Positions 25,093 through 33,964 of a stretch of DNA of 64,000 nucleotides are shown here, one piece after another. The notes beneath the pieces were generated by a model, which was given only the letters and a program-made list of their open reading frames with translations, ran no database searches and was not told the origin of the DNA. Within the stretch, counting starts at the first letter, position 1. Each line of letters opens with the position of its first letter. The stretch comes from Mucilaginibacter sp. SJ (GTDB taxonomy: Bacteria; Bacteroidota; Bacteroidia; Sphingobacteriales; Sphingobacteriaceae), in assembly GCF_028993635.1 (NCBI RefSeq), contig NZ_CP118631.1:3162001-3226000 (forward strand). The letters are read 5' to 3'. A program made the position numbers and the translations under genes.

Positions 25093-26110
25093 CAACCACC
25101 ACCTCATCATCCAACGGATGCCCGGTGCAGGTCAAAATCCATCCCTGTGCAAGGTCCGCTTCAGTAAGGACATCATTTTTCACCATTTCAACTTTACCAC
25201 CGGTGCATTTAACCATGCAGGTAGAGCATATTCCTCCCCGGCAGCTATAAGGTAAAGGGATATTGTTTTGCAGGGCGGCCTGCAGTATGGATTGGTTTTC
25301 GCCCACCACAATATCATGTAGCTCGCCACGGTATTTTATTTTGATGTTTTTAGGTGGAAAGTTAGTAAAGCTGCTTGTTACGGCAACTGTTTCGAGCACA
25401 AAATTTTCGCGGCGGATCTTTGCCTGATCAATCCCCATATACACCAGGTCGAACCGGATCATTCGCATAAAAGCAAACGGGCCGCAAAGGTAAAACTCAG
25501 CATTTGCCAGGTTAAAACTGGTGTATTGCTTCACCAGCTTTTCTACCTTATCGGGGTTGAGGCGGTTACCTTCGCTGCTAAGCAGGTAAATGATCGTCAA
25601 CCTTTCGGGGTGTTCGGCTGCCAGTTTATCCAGCTCGTTTTTGAATAAAATGGAAGCGGCATTTTGATTACTATAAATGAGGGTTAGCCGGCTTTTACCC
25701 TCCCGGTTTAAAATATATTTTAGTTGCGAAAATATAGGGGTAATGCCGCTGCCGCCCGCAAATAAAAACAGATCCTTTTCCTGCTGATGGTCATTGATGA
25801 TAAAACGACCGGCAGGGGCTAATGCTGTTAACTCATCGCCCTCCTTTATTTTGGTGAGCATAAAACGCGAGATTTCACCATTGGTAATGCGCTTGATAGT
25901 TATTGCAAGGTATGGTTCATCGGGCGATGAGCTTAACGAATACGAGCGCCTGATCTCTTCCTGCCTGTGGTTAAATATCAGTGTGATGAACTGTCCTGCG
26001 GTATAAGGGATAAGATTACCATCAATACTGCTCAAATAAAAAGTAGCAGTATCTGAGGTTTCCCATTTTATGCGTTCAACTTTTAGTTTTAAAATCTCTT
26101 CGGTCATCAA
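25076..26110 (-). CDS. PaaE-like FAD/[2Fe-2S] oxidoreductase
   Basis: NAD(P)H-dependent electron-transfer flavoprotein of 344 residues. The FAD domain (about 1-100) has RRSYSLSS near 54-61. The NAD domain (about 105-225) has LFLFAGGSGITPIFS and FYLCGPFAFM. A C-terminal plant-type ferredoxin domain (about 255-335) carries CRGGICSTC plus a distal Cys in WILTCTG. The domain order fits PaaE/HmpX-like reductases. It follows the amino acid permease by 9 bp. The final residues GPPAP and stop are read from a REP-like element. The electron acceptor is unknown. Confidence 0.9.
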   Translation of the reverse strand: MMTEEILKLKVERIKWETSDTATFYLSSIDGNLIPYTAGQFITLIFNHRQEEIRRSYSLSSSPDEPYLAITIKRITNGEISRFMLTKIKEGDELTALAPAGRFIINDHQQEKDLFLFAGGSGITPIFSQLKYILNREGKSRLTLIYSNQNAASILFKNELDKLAAEHPERLTIIYLLSSEGNRLNPDKVEKLVKQYTSFNLANAEFYLCGPFAFMRMIRFDLVYMGIDQAKIRRENFVLETVAVTSSFTNFPPKNIKIKYRGELHDIVVGENQSILQAALQNNIPLPYSCRGGICSTCMVKCTGGKVEMVKNDVLTEADLAQGWILTCTGHPLDDEVVVGPPAP

Positions 26111-26119
26111 TTGATGGCG

Positions 26120-27571
26120 TTATTGTTTATCTGCAAGCATTTTGCGGATAACGCTGTTCTTTTTGCCGTAAGTATAGTAGATAACCAAACCAATTGCAAG
26201 CCATACGACCAAACGCAACCAGGTATCGCTGGGTAGAAACGTCATCATGGCAAAACAGGTCAGGATACCCAGCACCGGCACCAATGGCACAAGGGGTGTT
26301 TTAAACGGCCGGTGAATATCAGGTTGCTGCTTCCGTAAAATAAGTACACCGCCACAAACCATAACAAATGCCAGCAGGGTACCAATGCTGGTCATTTCAC
26401 CAACCACGCGTATCGGAACAAATGCGGCAAAGAGGGCTATAAAGGCGCAAAGCATAATATTCGATTTCCAGGGTGTGCGAAATTTGGGATGCACTTCTGA
26501 AAAAACCTTCGGCAGCAAACCATCTTTCGACATAGAGAAAAACACACGCGATTGGCCTAACAGGTCCACCAAAATCACCGAGGTATAACCTATTAAAATA
26601 GCCAGCACAATAGCTTTGCTCAACCACTGGTAATGCGTTTTTTCAATGGCGATGGCAACCGGTGCGCCCGAGCCTATAAATTCCTTATAATTGGCCATGC
26701 CGGTCATTACGTGTGCAAATACAATAAAGAGTACCGTACAGATCAGTAGCGAGCCGATGATCCCGACAGGCATATTGCGCTGTGGGTTTTTGGCCTCCTG
26801 CGCCGCAGTTGATACCGCATCGAAACCTATAAATACGAAAAACACTAACCCTGCGCCTCTCAATATGCCCGACCAGCCATAATCGCCCCAAACACCCGTA
26901 TTTTGCGGAATATAGGGGTGATAGTTTTGCGGGTTAATAAATGACCACCCAACCGCGATAAACACCAGCACCACGCCCACTTTCAAAGTTACAATAATGG
27001 CATTAACCAATGCCGAACCCTTTGTACCCCGGATAATGATACTGGTAACCAAAATCACAATGAGCGCAGCAGGCAAATTAATGATCCCGTTAATGATATC
27101 GCCATTGGCAGCCTTAGCTGTTTCAAAAGGCGAAAGCGTAAGCTGTGGAGGCAAATACAGGTCAAACCACGACAAAAACTTAGTAAGGTATTGCGACCAG
27201 CTGATGGCCACTGTTGCTGCGCCCACGGCATATTCAAGCGCAAGGTCCCAGCCTATGATCCATGCAAAAAGCTCGCCCATGGTAGCATACGAATAGGTGT
27301 AAGCGCTCCCCGCAACAGGTATCATAGCCGAAAACTCGGCATAGCAAAGGGCAGCGAAAGCACAGCCAATAGCAGCAATTAAAAAAGAAATGGTTACCGC
27401 TGGCCCCGAATGCTGTCCCGCCGCTATACCGGTTAAGGAAAATAAACCAGCCCCTATAATGATGCCTATCCCAATTAAAATAAGGTTAACGGGCCCAAGC
27501 GAGCGTTTTAATGAATGTTCCCCCTCCTCCTTCGATTCGCGGAGCAGGGTTTCTATGGGCTTTTTGATCAT
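26120..27571 (-). CDS. APC-family amino acid permease
   Basis: Inner-membrane transporter of 483 residues with about 12 hydrophobic segments. GIIIGAGLFSLTG in the first helix, the consensus CYAEFSAMIPVAGSAYTYSYA, WIIGWDLALEYAVGAA and the loop FIGFDAVSTAAQEAKNPQRNMP are typical of the cationic amino acid transporter (YfnA/CAT) branch of the APC superfamily. It is transcribed upstream of the PaaE-like reductase with 9 bp between. Substrate not determined; neutral or cationic amino acids are likely. Confidence 0.9.
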   Translation of the reverse strand: MIKKPIETLLRESKEEGEHSLKRSLGPVNLILIGIGIIIGAGLFSLTGIAAGQHSGPAVTISFLIAAIGCAFAALCYAEFSAMIPVAGSAYTYSYATMGELFAWIIGWDLALEYAVGAATVAISWSQYLTKFLSWFDLYLPPQLTLSPFETAKAANGDIINGIINLPAALIVILVTSIIIRGTKGSALVNAIIVTLKVGVVLVFIAVGWSFINPQNYHPYIPQNTGVWGDYGWSGILRGAGLVFFVFIGFDAVSTAAQEAKNPQRNMPVGIIGSLLICTVLFIVFAHVMTGMANYKEFIGSGAPVAIAIEKTHYQWLSKAIVLAILIGYTSVILVDLLGQSRVFFSMSKDGLLPKVFSEVHPKFRTPWKSNIMLCAFIALFAAFVPIRVVGEMTSIGTLLAFVMVCGGVLILRKQQPDIHRPFKTPLVPLVPVLGILTCFAMMTFLPSDTWLRLVVWLAIGLVIYYTYGKKNSVIRKMLADKQ

Positions 27572-27653
27572 GATATAAAAAAGTCCACAAAGTTAGTAGA
27601 TTATTAGAGGGATTAAACGTGGGTGTATAATTGGGAGGTAAATAAATAAATTT

Positions 27654-27715
27654 CTTGCGCTCGTTTACAACCTACCGTGTACCCATATTAAGCACTCGTT
27701 GCAAACGAGCGCAAG
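27654..27715. repeat. Inverted repeat with CTTGCGCTCGTTT arms
   Basis: The left arm 27654-27671 and the right arm 27698-27715 match over 18 bases with one mismatch (CTTGCGCTCGTTTACAAC against GTTGCAAACGAGCGCAAG). Outside the arms AATAAATTT faces GATGAATTTTT, so the symmetry extends further. Spacer 26 bases. It lies between the permease start and the sodA terminator. Confidence 0.75.
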
Positions 27716-27744
27716 AGATGAATTTTTGAGTCTGTTACCAATAA

Positions 27745-27778
27745 AAAAGCGGCAGGACCATCAGATCCTGCCGCTTTT
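27745..27778 (-). terminator. Terminator of sodA
   Basis: A 13-bp perfect stem AAAAGCGGCAGGA/TCCTGCCGCTTTT with an 8-base loop, 20 bp past the sodA stop on the minus strand. Confidence 0.9.
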
Positions 27779-27798
27779 GTTTATGAGCTTAAATAATA

Positions 27799-28410
27799 TT
27801 AAGCGGTTGCTTTTGCGTAAAGCTCGGCAACGTGGTTCCAGTTGATCACATTCCAGATAGCTGCTAAGTAATCCGGACGACGGTTTTGATATTTCAGGTA
27901 GTAAGCATGCTCCCAAACATCGATACCTAAAATTGGGGTACCTTTAACTTCAGCGATGTCCATTAATGGGTTGTCCTGGTTAGGAGTTGAAGTTATAGCT
28001 AATTTTTTATCAGCAGTAACAATTAACCATGCCCAGCCAGAACCAAAACGGGTTGCACCTGCTTCAGATACTTTAGTTTTGAAATCGGCAAATGAACCGA
28101 AAGTGCTTTTGATAGCATCAGCTAAAGCGCCTGTAGGCTCGCCGCCACCGTTTGGTGATAACAAGGTCCAGAACAAAGTATGGTTGTAGTGGCCACCGCC
28201 ATTGTTACGCACAGCAGCAGGGAATTTAGAGATATTTTTAATGATATCGTCGATATTGCTTTCAGCCTCAGGCTTACCTTCCAAAGCTTTGTTTAAGTTG
28301 GTAACATAAGCCTGGTGGTGTTTGCCATGGTGAATTTCCATGGTCAGTTTATCAATGTGCGGTTCCAGAGCATCGGTAGCGTAGGATAACGCCGGTAGGG
28401 TAAATGCCAT
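27799..28410 (-). CDS. sodA: Superoxide dismutase (Fe/Mn)
   Basis: Converts superoxide to peroxide and oxygen. Metal ligands are His27 in IHHGKHH, His in [11 protein letters not shown], and Asp/His in [18 protein letters not shown]. At 203 residues it has standard length with no signal peptide. Monocistronic, with a strong terminator. A possible -7 box TATATTTG (28456-28463, minus strand) precedes it. Fe versus Mn preference cannot be read with certainty. Confidence 0.95.
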   Translation of the reverse strand: MAFTLPALSYATDALEPHIDKLTMEIHHGKHHQAYVTNLNKALEGKPEAESNIDDIIKNISKFPAAVRNNGGGHYNHTLFWTLLSPNGGGEPTGALADAIKSTFGSFADFKTKVSEAGATRFGSGWAWLIVTADKKLAITSTPNQDNPLMDIAEVKGTPILGIDVWEHAYYLKYQNRRPDYLAAIWNVINWNHVAELYAKATA

Positions 28411-28517
28411 AATTTTAGTTGTTTATTTTAAAGTTTACTGTTTGTTGTGACGTAACAAATATAAGCGTTGATTGAAGTTTTTGTTCTAAATAATTGTCAT
28501 GTTTTCTTTAGTTCATA

Positions 28518-28589
28518 GTTAATGGTTCATGGATCATAGCTTATATAGCTATTTTTATTATTATGAACTATGATCCATGAACCATCAAC
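28518..28589. repeat. Inverted repeat with GGTTCATGGATCATAG arms
   Basis: Left arm 28518-28545 and right arm 28562-28589 match over 28 bases with three mismatches; the spacer is 16 bases. The units (GGTTCAT, GGATCAT) resemble those in the other inverted repeats near 10.7 and 12.9 kb. It lies directly after the tadA stop and before the sodA promoter, so it could also serve as the tadA 3' end. Confidence 0.8.
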
Positions 28590-28590
28590 C

Positions 28591-29061
28591 CTACTTCCGC
28601 TTACTTTTAAAAAAATCCTTCACCAGCTGGCTGCATTCAGCTTCGCGGATACCGCCGGTGATCACTGTTTTGGGATGGGTTATTTTTTGGTTGATGCGGC
28701 CGAACCCGAGTTTGTTATCATAGGCCCCAAAAACGATCTTACTTACCTGGAACCAGTACGAAGCCCCGGCACACATTACACAGGGTTCCATAGTAACGTA
28801 CAGCGTACAGCCTTGCAGGTATTTGCCTCCAATTAAATTAGCGGCCGCAGTAAGGGCCTGCATTTCGGCATGGGCCGATACATCGTTAAGCCGTTCGGTA
28901 AGATTGTGCCCTTTTCCTATAATGCGGCCATTGTAAACCACAATTGCCCCAATCGGGATCTCATCCTCCTCCAATGCATAGCGGGCTTCTTTTAACGCTT
29001 CGCCCATAAAATATTCATCGGGCGATATAGAGGCCTCATCCTCGAAACTGATATATCTCAT
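28591..29061 (-). CDS. tadA: tRNA adenosine-34 deaminase (TadA-like)
   Basis: Zinc-dependent deaminase converting A34 of tRNA-Arg to inosine. Zinc ligands and catalytic Glu: H64-A-E66, and PCVMC with Cys94 and Cys97. 156 residues, normal length. It starts one base after the stop of the CsaA-like gene, so the two share a message. A nucleoside (guanine) deaminase from the same family is an alternative reading, but the length and FKSKRK tail fit TadA. Confidence 0.88.
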   Translation of the reverse strand: MRYISFEDEASISPDEYFMGEALKEARYALEEDEIPIGAIVVYNGRIIGKGHNLTERLNDVSAHAEMQALTAAANLIGGKYLQGCTLYVTMEPCVMCAGASYWFQVSKIVFGAYDNKLGFGRINQKITHPKTVITGGIREAECSQLVKDFFKSKRK

Positions 29062-29397
29062 TTAAATAAGTTTGCTGCCGTTTGGCACAGGCTTTTCAAC
29101 AGCGGTTAATACAATGTCTCCGTTCTCGTCGGCGAAACCAGTAACCAGGAACTCCGACATAAAATTGGCAATCTGCTTTTTAGGAAAGTTGACCACACCT
29201 ACAATTTGCCTACCCACCAGCTCTTCTTTGGTATAATGCTTCGTGATTTGCGCGCTCGACCACCGGATGCCGAAAGCGCCAAAATCAACCTTCACTTTAA
29301 AAGCCGGCTTACGGGCCCCGGGGAAATCAATTGCCTCCAATACAGTGCCTACACGTAGTTCTACTTTTTCAAAATCATGCCAGGTGATGGTTTCCAT
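29062..29397 (-). CDS. CsaA-like tRNA-binding protein
   Basis: EMAP/OB-fold protein of 111 residues. METITWHDFEKVELRVGTVLEA, KVKVDFGAFGIRWSSAQITKHY and the ending FADENGDIVLTAVEKPVPNG fit CsaA, a small tRNA-binding or chaperone-like protein. The frame stays open to an ATG at 29484, giving 140 residues; I prefer 29397 because family members begin at METITW. The stop abuts the tadA start, so both act on tRNA from one transcript. Confidence 0.85.
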   Translation of the reverse strand: METITWHDFEKVELRVGTVLEAIDFPGARKPAFKVKVDFGAFGIRWSSAQITKHYTKEELVGRQIVGVVNFPKKQIANFMSEFLVTGFADENGDIVLTAVEKPVPNGSKLI

Positions 29398-29612
29398 AGG
29401 GGCAAAGGTAAAAAAATATGTCTCTCCCTCTTCTTCAAAAGCTACCCTTGCCTCAATTTTAAGTAAAGGGTTTGATATGGACATTAGTAAACAAAATCAA
29501 TGCGTCATGTATCATGAACTAATGAGTTATAACAATGAAACGCGACAACTCTGCCCTTGAGGCCGGATGTAAAAGCGTTGTTCCAAACCGCTTAGCCATT
29601 GCCTCTAACTCG

Positions 29613-30701
29613 TCAATTAATATTCGTCCCGTCCTTCACCTCATCGCTGGCATTTTTAAGAATGATATCGTTGGCCTTCAGGTTTCCAAACACTTCGGTT
29701 GAGTCATGTCTGGATAATCCTTCCTTTATATCAATTAATGCTGCCTTGCCGTCTTTTACAGCTATTACATATTCCCTCTCGGTTGACCGGATGATGGCAT
29801 TGTTGGGCACTAACAACGATTTGGCGCCCGAAAGCATCGGGATCTTTACTTCGGCATACATCCCCGGTTTTAGTATTCCATTTTGGTTTTGTACGTCTAT
29901 TTCAATAGCTTCAGAACGCATACTCCCTAAAGCATTGGCCGAGCGACTGATTTTGGCTGTTTGTTCCTGCCCCGGCATAGCATTAAAAGTGAATTTTACC
30001 TGCTGCTTTAAGTCAACTTTGTCTACGAAATCTTCGGGGATGTAAACCTCTAAACGCAGCTTGCGGGTATCCTGCAAAATAAGCATAGGCAGGTCTGTAC
30101 CTTTACCCGGGGCTACCAAAGCTCCCGGAGATACGTTACGCTGAATGATCATGCCATCAAAAGGAGCACGAATGTTCAGGTAATCCTGCATGGTGCGTAC
30201 AGATGCCACGATCGAGCTTTCTGAACGGGCCATTGCGTCATCAGCTTTCATTTTTGCTAAAGCGTTATCCAATTCAAGCGGAGAAACTGATCCAGGTTCT
30301 TTTGCAGCCTCTTTTAAACGCTGATACTTTTCCTTACTGGCAACTGCGTTCTCTTTGGCCTGCATGTAGCGGGAATCGGCAGCCTGCAATTGCGATTCCA
30401 TTTCCGGCGCTTCTAAGGTTACCAGTAATTGTCCTTTTTTTACCAAGGTACCACGGTCAACAAAAACGGTTTTTACAAACCCGTTTACTTTCGGAAACAG
30501 GTTTACCTCGTTATAGGGTTTTAACTGGCCTGGAAGGCGGGCTTCGCTTGACAGTGCTTTTTCCGACACTTTGCCGGTTTCATATCCGCTTGCTTTTTGG
30601 GTGGTTTTTTTGGTTTCTGTAAGGTCCACCGGCTTTTGATTGCCTGCACATGCGGCCATCAGGCTGATACTGCTTAGCAGTACAATATATTTTAGTTTCA
30701 T
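29613..30701 (-). CDS. RND efflux periplasmic adaptor (MFP), lipoprotein
   Basis: Membrane fusion protein of about 362 residues from ATG 30701. Lipoprotein signal ends with Cys in LMAAC. A lipoyl/hairpin region (about 60-170) contains VNGFVKTVFVDRGTLVKKGQLLVTLEAPE and a coiled coil, then a beta-barrel domain with IIQRNVSPGALVAPGKG. It starts 5 bp after the permease stop and is the last gene of the operon. It connects the inner-membrane pump to the TolC channel. Substrate unknown. Confidence 0.9.
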   Translation of the reverse strand: MKLKYIVLLSSISLMAACAGNQKPVDLTETKKTTQKASGYETGKVSEKALSSEARLPGQLKPYNEVNLFPKVNGFVKTVFVDRGTLVKKGQLLVTLEAPEMESQLQAADSRYMQAKENAVASKEKYQRLKEAAKEPGSVSPLELDNALAKMKADDAMARSESSIVASVRTMQDYLNIRAPFDGMIIQRNVSPGALVAPGKGTDLPMLILQDTRKLRLEVYIPEDFVDKVDLKQQVKFTFNAMPGQEQTAKISRSANALGSMRSEAIEIDVQNQNGILKPGMYAEVKIPMLSGAKSLLVPNNAIIRSTEREYVIAVKDGKAALIDIKEGLSRHDSTEVFGNLKANDIILKNASDEVKDGTNIN

Positions 30702-30705
30702 AATA

Positions 30706-33700
30706 TTAGCTATTGGAGGTTTCAAGTTGTTGAGGTTCATTAACATTTACGTCCTTCATTAAGGACGGTGAATCATAAGTGGTTTTTTGCTGTACCCAGG
30801 CAAATACTTGCGGTAGTATAAACAGGGCAGCTAATGTTGAGGCAAATAAGCCGCCTATCACTGCGCGGCCCAATGGCGCGGTTTGCTCGCCGGCTTCCCC
30901 CATCCCGGATGCCATCGGGATCATACCTGCCATCATGGCCAAACTGGTCATGAGGATTGGCCTTAACCTGATGGACGCACTGGTAATGGCTGCCCTTGCA
31001 GAGTCTTTATAATCTAGTCTCAGGGTTTCAGCATTGGTTACGATCAGGATGGCGTTTGCCACCGATACCCCTGTCGACATGATCATGCCCATGTAACTTT
31101 GCAGGTTAAGTGTTGAACCGGTAAGCAGTAATGCTGTTAGCGATCCCAATATTACTGCCGGTACGGTAGATAGTACTGTAAGGGATAATTTAAACGACTG
31201 GTAATTGGCGGCCAGCAATAAAAAGATCACCAAAATGGCAAACATCAAACCGTTCTGCAAGCTGTCGAGCGTTTCTGTCAATAAGCTCGACATACCCTTA
31301 ACTTCAGCAATCAGGCCTTTAGGTGGTGCTCCGACAGATTTGATCACCTGCTGCACCGCGGCAGTAGCAGTGCCCAAATCCTTCTTGTAAATATTGGCGC
31401 TCACGGTTAAGAAGCGGCGCGGACCGGTACGGTCATATTCACCAGGAACGTAATTAACTTTAAAGCTGGCGATATCACCCAGTACAGGTGTACTTTGGCC
31501 TTTCACCAGTGGAATCTCTTTCAACTCATCCATTGTATTCATCACATACTCTGGAATTTGCACCTGTACCTGGTAGGTATAGGCCGATTTATTATCCAAC
31601 CAAAGGTTTTTCTCGGTAAAACGGCTTGATGATGTACTTGCGGTAACCGAGCGGGCAACATCTTTAATATCCAGGCCTAATTGAGCAGCTTTCAACCTGT
31701 CGAGCGTTATTGCCACCACAGGAAACTTTAAAGGCTGACTGATCTGTACATCCCGCAGATAGCTGATCTTTTTAAGTCCGGCCAAAACTTTGTTCGAGTA
31801 ACCTTCTATCTGCATCATATCCTTACCCGCCACCCTTATTTCGATAGGTGTAGATGCACCCTGGCTCATGATCTTTTCGGTCATGTCGATAGGTTCAAAA
31901 GTGATGCGGAGATCGGGCATGCGCGATGCTATGTTTTTACGGAGCACATCTTTAAGCTCATCCATATTGATGTGGTAATCCTCATCGAGATTAACCTGTA
32001 ATACCGCTTCATGTGTACCTGTATTAAATACATAAAGGTTGCTGGTGCCATAGCTGCTTGGCACAATGCCTACGTAAGCTGATGTAATAGCTACATGATG
32101 GTTCACCGTGCTGTCAATGATTTGCAAAACCTGTTTCAGCCCGTCTTCCGTACGTTCAAGCCTTGTGCCATCCGGTTCTTTGATCCTGATCTGAAACTGG
32201 CCGTTGTTGAGCTTCGGCATCATATCTTTTCCAATGGTAACAAAGCAAACACCGGCCAACCCCAAAACAACCACGAGATAAACAGGCACTATTAATTTTT
32301 TGTTAGGCATCCAGCGTTCAATGATATGCATAAAACGGATTTTTATCCGTTCAAACAGATCATTCTTTTCGGGATGTTTCTGCTCCTGTTGCAGGTGATG
32401 ATTTACCTGCCCTTCTTCGGGCCGGTCTAAAGCTTCGCCGGCATGGGCATGCAATTTCCCATGTTCATAATGCTGATAGGTTTCGGCTTTGATAAGCCAG
32501 TTTGATAAAATAGGCACCAGTGTTTGCGCTATGATGTACGATACGATCATCGTTAAGCCAATAGATAGCGACAGGGGTAAAAACATCGCCTTAGGTACAC
32601 CGTTCATCATAAACGATGGCGCGAATACAGCAAGGATACACAGCAGGATGAGCAATAGGGGGAACGAGATTTCCTGGCAGGCATCATAAATAGCCTGGGC
32701 TTTGCTTTTGCCCATCTCCAGGTGCTGGTGAATATTTTCGATGGTTACTGTAGCCTGGTCAACCAAAATGCCTATGGCGAGGGCAAGCCCACTCAATGTC
32801 ATGATATTGATGGTTTGGCCGAATAAGCCTAAAAGTAACACACCTAACAAAATAGATACCGGGATAGTGATCACCACGATCAAACTACTTCGCCAGTCGC
32901 GCAAAAACAACAATACCATCAGGCCGGTGAGCAATGCGCCCAGACCGCCTTCTGTCATAAGGCTCTTTACCGCGTTTATCACAAATATGGATTGATCAAA
33001 CTCATACGAGATTTTAACGTCATCGGGTAAAAGGCCCTGAATTTCCGGAATCTTCTTTTTCAAAGCCTGTACCACGCTCCAGGTACTGGCATCGGCGGTT
33101 TTTACTACCGGTAAATAAACAGAGCGTTTACCATTAATCAGCGCATAATCAACCGTAACGTCGGTAGCATCGGCAACACGGGCAACATCTTTTACCAAAA
33201 TGGGTACGCCGTTTTTGGTAACTACGGGGATATTGCCAAATTCATCTGTTTGGTTAATCAACGTGTTAACCGTAGTTACAAACATCGTGTTGCCTAACCT
33301 TAAATTACCCGAAGGCGACATCACATTGAACTTAGCCAACGCACTTACTACCTCATCGGGCGTCAAGCCGTAACTTCTTAATTTGTTTGGATCAACGTTT
33401 AAGGTAATGGACCTGGCGTTTGAACCAAACGGCGGCGGGGCCGATAAGCCGGGAACAGTAGCAAACATAGGCCTCACTTTAGTAGCAGCCATATCATAAA
33501 TATCCTTCAGGCTGCGATTGGGGGCGGATAGTACCAATTGCCCAACGGGCAACGATGAAGCATCAAACCTTACAACCTGCGGCGGCAGCGCTCCCGGCGG
33601 GAAAAAGCTCATTACGCGGCTTACCTGCAAAGCCACCTGGGCCTGTGCTTCGGCCATGTCTGTACTCTCGTAAAAACTCAGCTTAACCATAGTTAAACCC

Positions 33701-33957
33701 TGGATGTTTTTACTGGTAACGCTTTTGATACCGTTCACGTACAGAAACTGGTCTTGCAAACGGGTTGAAAAGAAACCCTCCATTTGCTGCGGTGACATAC
33801 CGCCATATGATTCAATAACATAAATGGTGGGGAGGTTTAATTTCGGGAAAATATCTATCGGTATTTTTATAGCACTAAGCACTGCAAAGATGAGCAGGCT
33901 CAAGGTAACCACCACCGTTGTGATGGGCCGTTTAAGTGCGGATGTGACCATTGACAT
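30706..33957 (-). CDS. RND-family efflux transporter permease
   Basis: Proton-driven pump of 1083 residues with the AcrB-like plan: helix 1, large periplasmic loop, helices 2-6, a second loop, helices 8-12. Motifs include GLALAIGILVDQATVTIENIHQHLE, the usual D in helix 4. There is a Gln/His-rich cytoplasmic linker near 500-550 (HAGEALDRPEEGQVNHHLQQ). Sequence closer to the hydrophobe/amphiphile or MdtB-like branch than to the CusA metal branch; no Met metal path was checked. Operon order outer channel, permease, adaptor. Confidence 0.93.
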   Translation of the reverse strand: MSMVTSALKRPITTVVVTLSLLIFAVLSAIKIPIDIFPKLNLPTIYVIESYGGMSPQQMEGFFSTRLQDQFLYVNGIKSVTSKNIQGLTMVKLSFYESTDMAEAQAQVALQVSRVMSFFPPGALPPQVVRFDASSLPVGQLVLSAPNRSLKDIYDMAATKVRPMFATVPGLSAPPPFGSNARSITLNVDPNKLRSYGLTPDEVVSALAKFNVMSPSGNLRLGNTMFVTTVNTLINQTDEFGNIPVVTKNGVPILVKDVARVADATDVTVDYALINGKRSVYLPVVKTADASTWSVVQALKKKIPEIQGLLPDDVKISYEFDQSIFVINAVKSLMTEGGLGALLTGLMVLLFLRDWRSSLIVVITIPVSILLGVLLLGLFGQTINIMTLSGLALAIGILVDQATVTIENIHQHLEMGKSKAQAIYDACQEISFPLLLILLCILAVFAPSFMMNGVPKAMFLPLSLSIGLTMIVSYIIAQTLVPILSNWLIKAETYQHYEHGKLHAHAGEALDRPEEGQVNHHLQQEQKHPEKNDLFERIKIRFMHIIERWMPNKKLIVPVYLVVVLGLAGVCFVTIGKDMMPKLNNGQFQIRIKEPDGTRLERTEDGLKQVLQIIDSTVNHHVAITSAYVGIVPSSYGTSNLYVFNTGTHEAVLQVNLDEDYHINMDELKDVLRKNIASRMPDLRITFEPIDMTEKIMSQGASTPIEIRVAGKDMMQIEGYSNKVLAGLKKISYLRDVQISQPLKFPVVAITLDRLKAAQLGLDIKDVARSVTASTSSSRFTEKNLWLDNKSAYTYQVQVQIPEYVMNTMDELKEIPLVKGQSTPVLGDIASFKVNYVPGEYDRTGPRRFLTVSANIYKKDLGTATAAVQQVIKSVGAPPKGLIAEVKGMSSLLTETLDSLQNGLMFAILVIFLLLAANYQSFKLSLTVLSTVPAVILGSLTALLLTGSTLNLQSYMGMIMSTGVSVANAILIVTNAETLRLDYKDSARAAITSASIRLRPILMTSLAMMAGMIPMASGMGEAGEQTAPLGRAVIGGLFASTLAALFILPQVFAWVQQKTTYDSPSLMKDVNVNEPQQLETSNS

Positions 33958-33964
33958 AGCTAAA

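Noticed and set aside
25076..26110. Phenylacetate degradation operon gene paaE
   Set aside because: No other paa gene is near; the protein is only PaaE-like in domain order.
29485..29545. Possible fifth unit-built hairpin (TCATGTATCATGAACTAATG)
   Set aside because: Only one arm is visible; no matching inverted arm within 200 bases.
29599..30045. 148-residue frame antisense to the efflux adaptor
   Set aside because: Lies fully opposite a well-supported gene; shadow frame.
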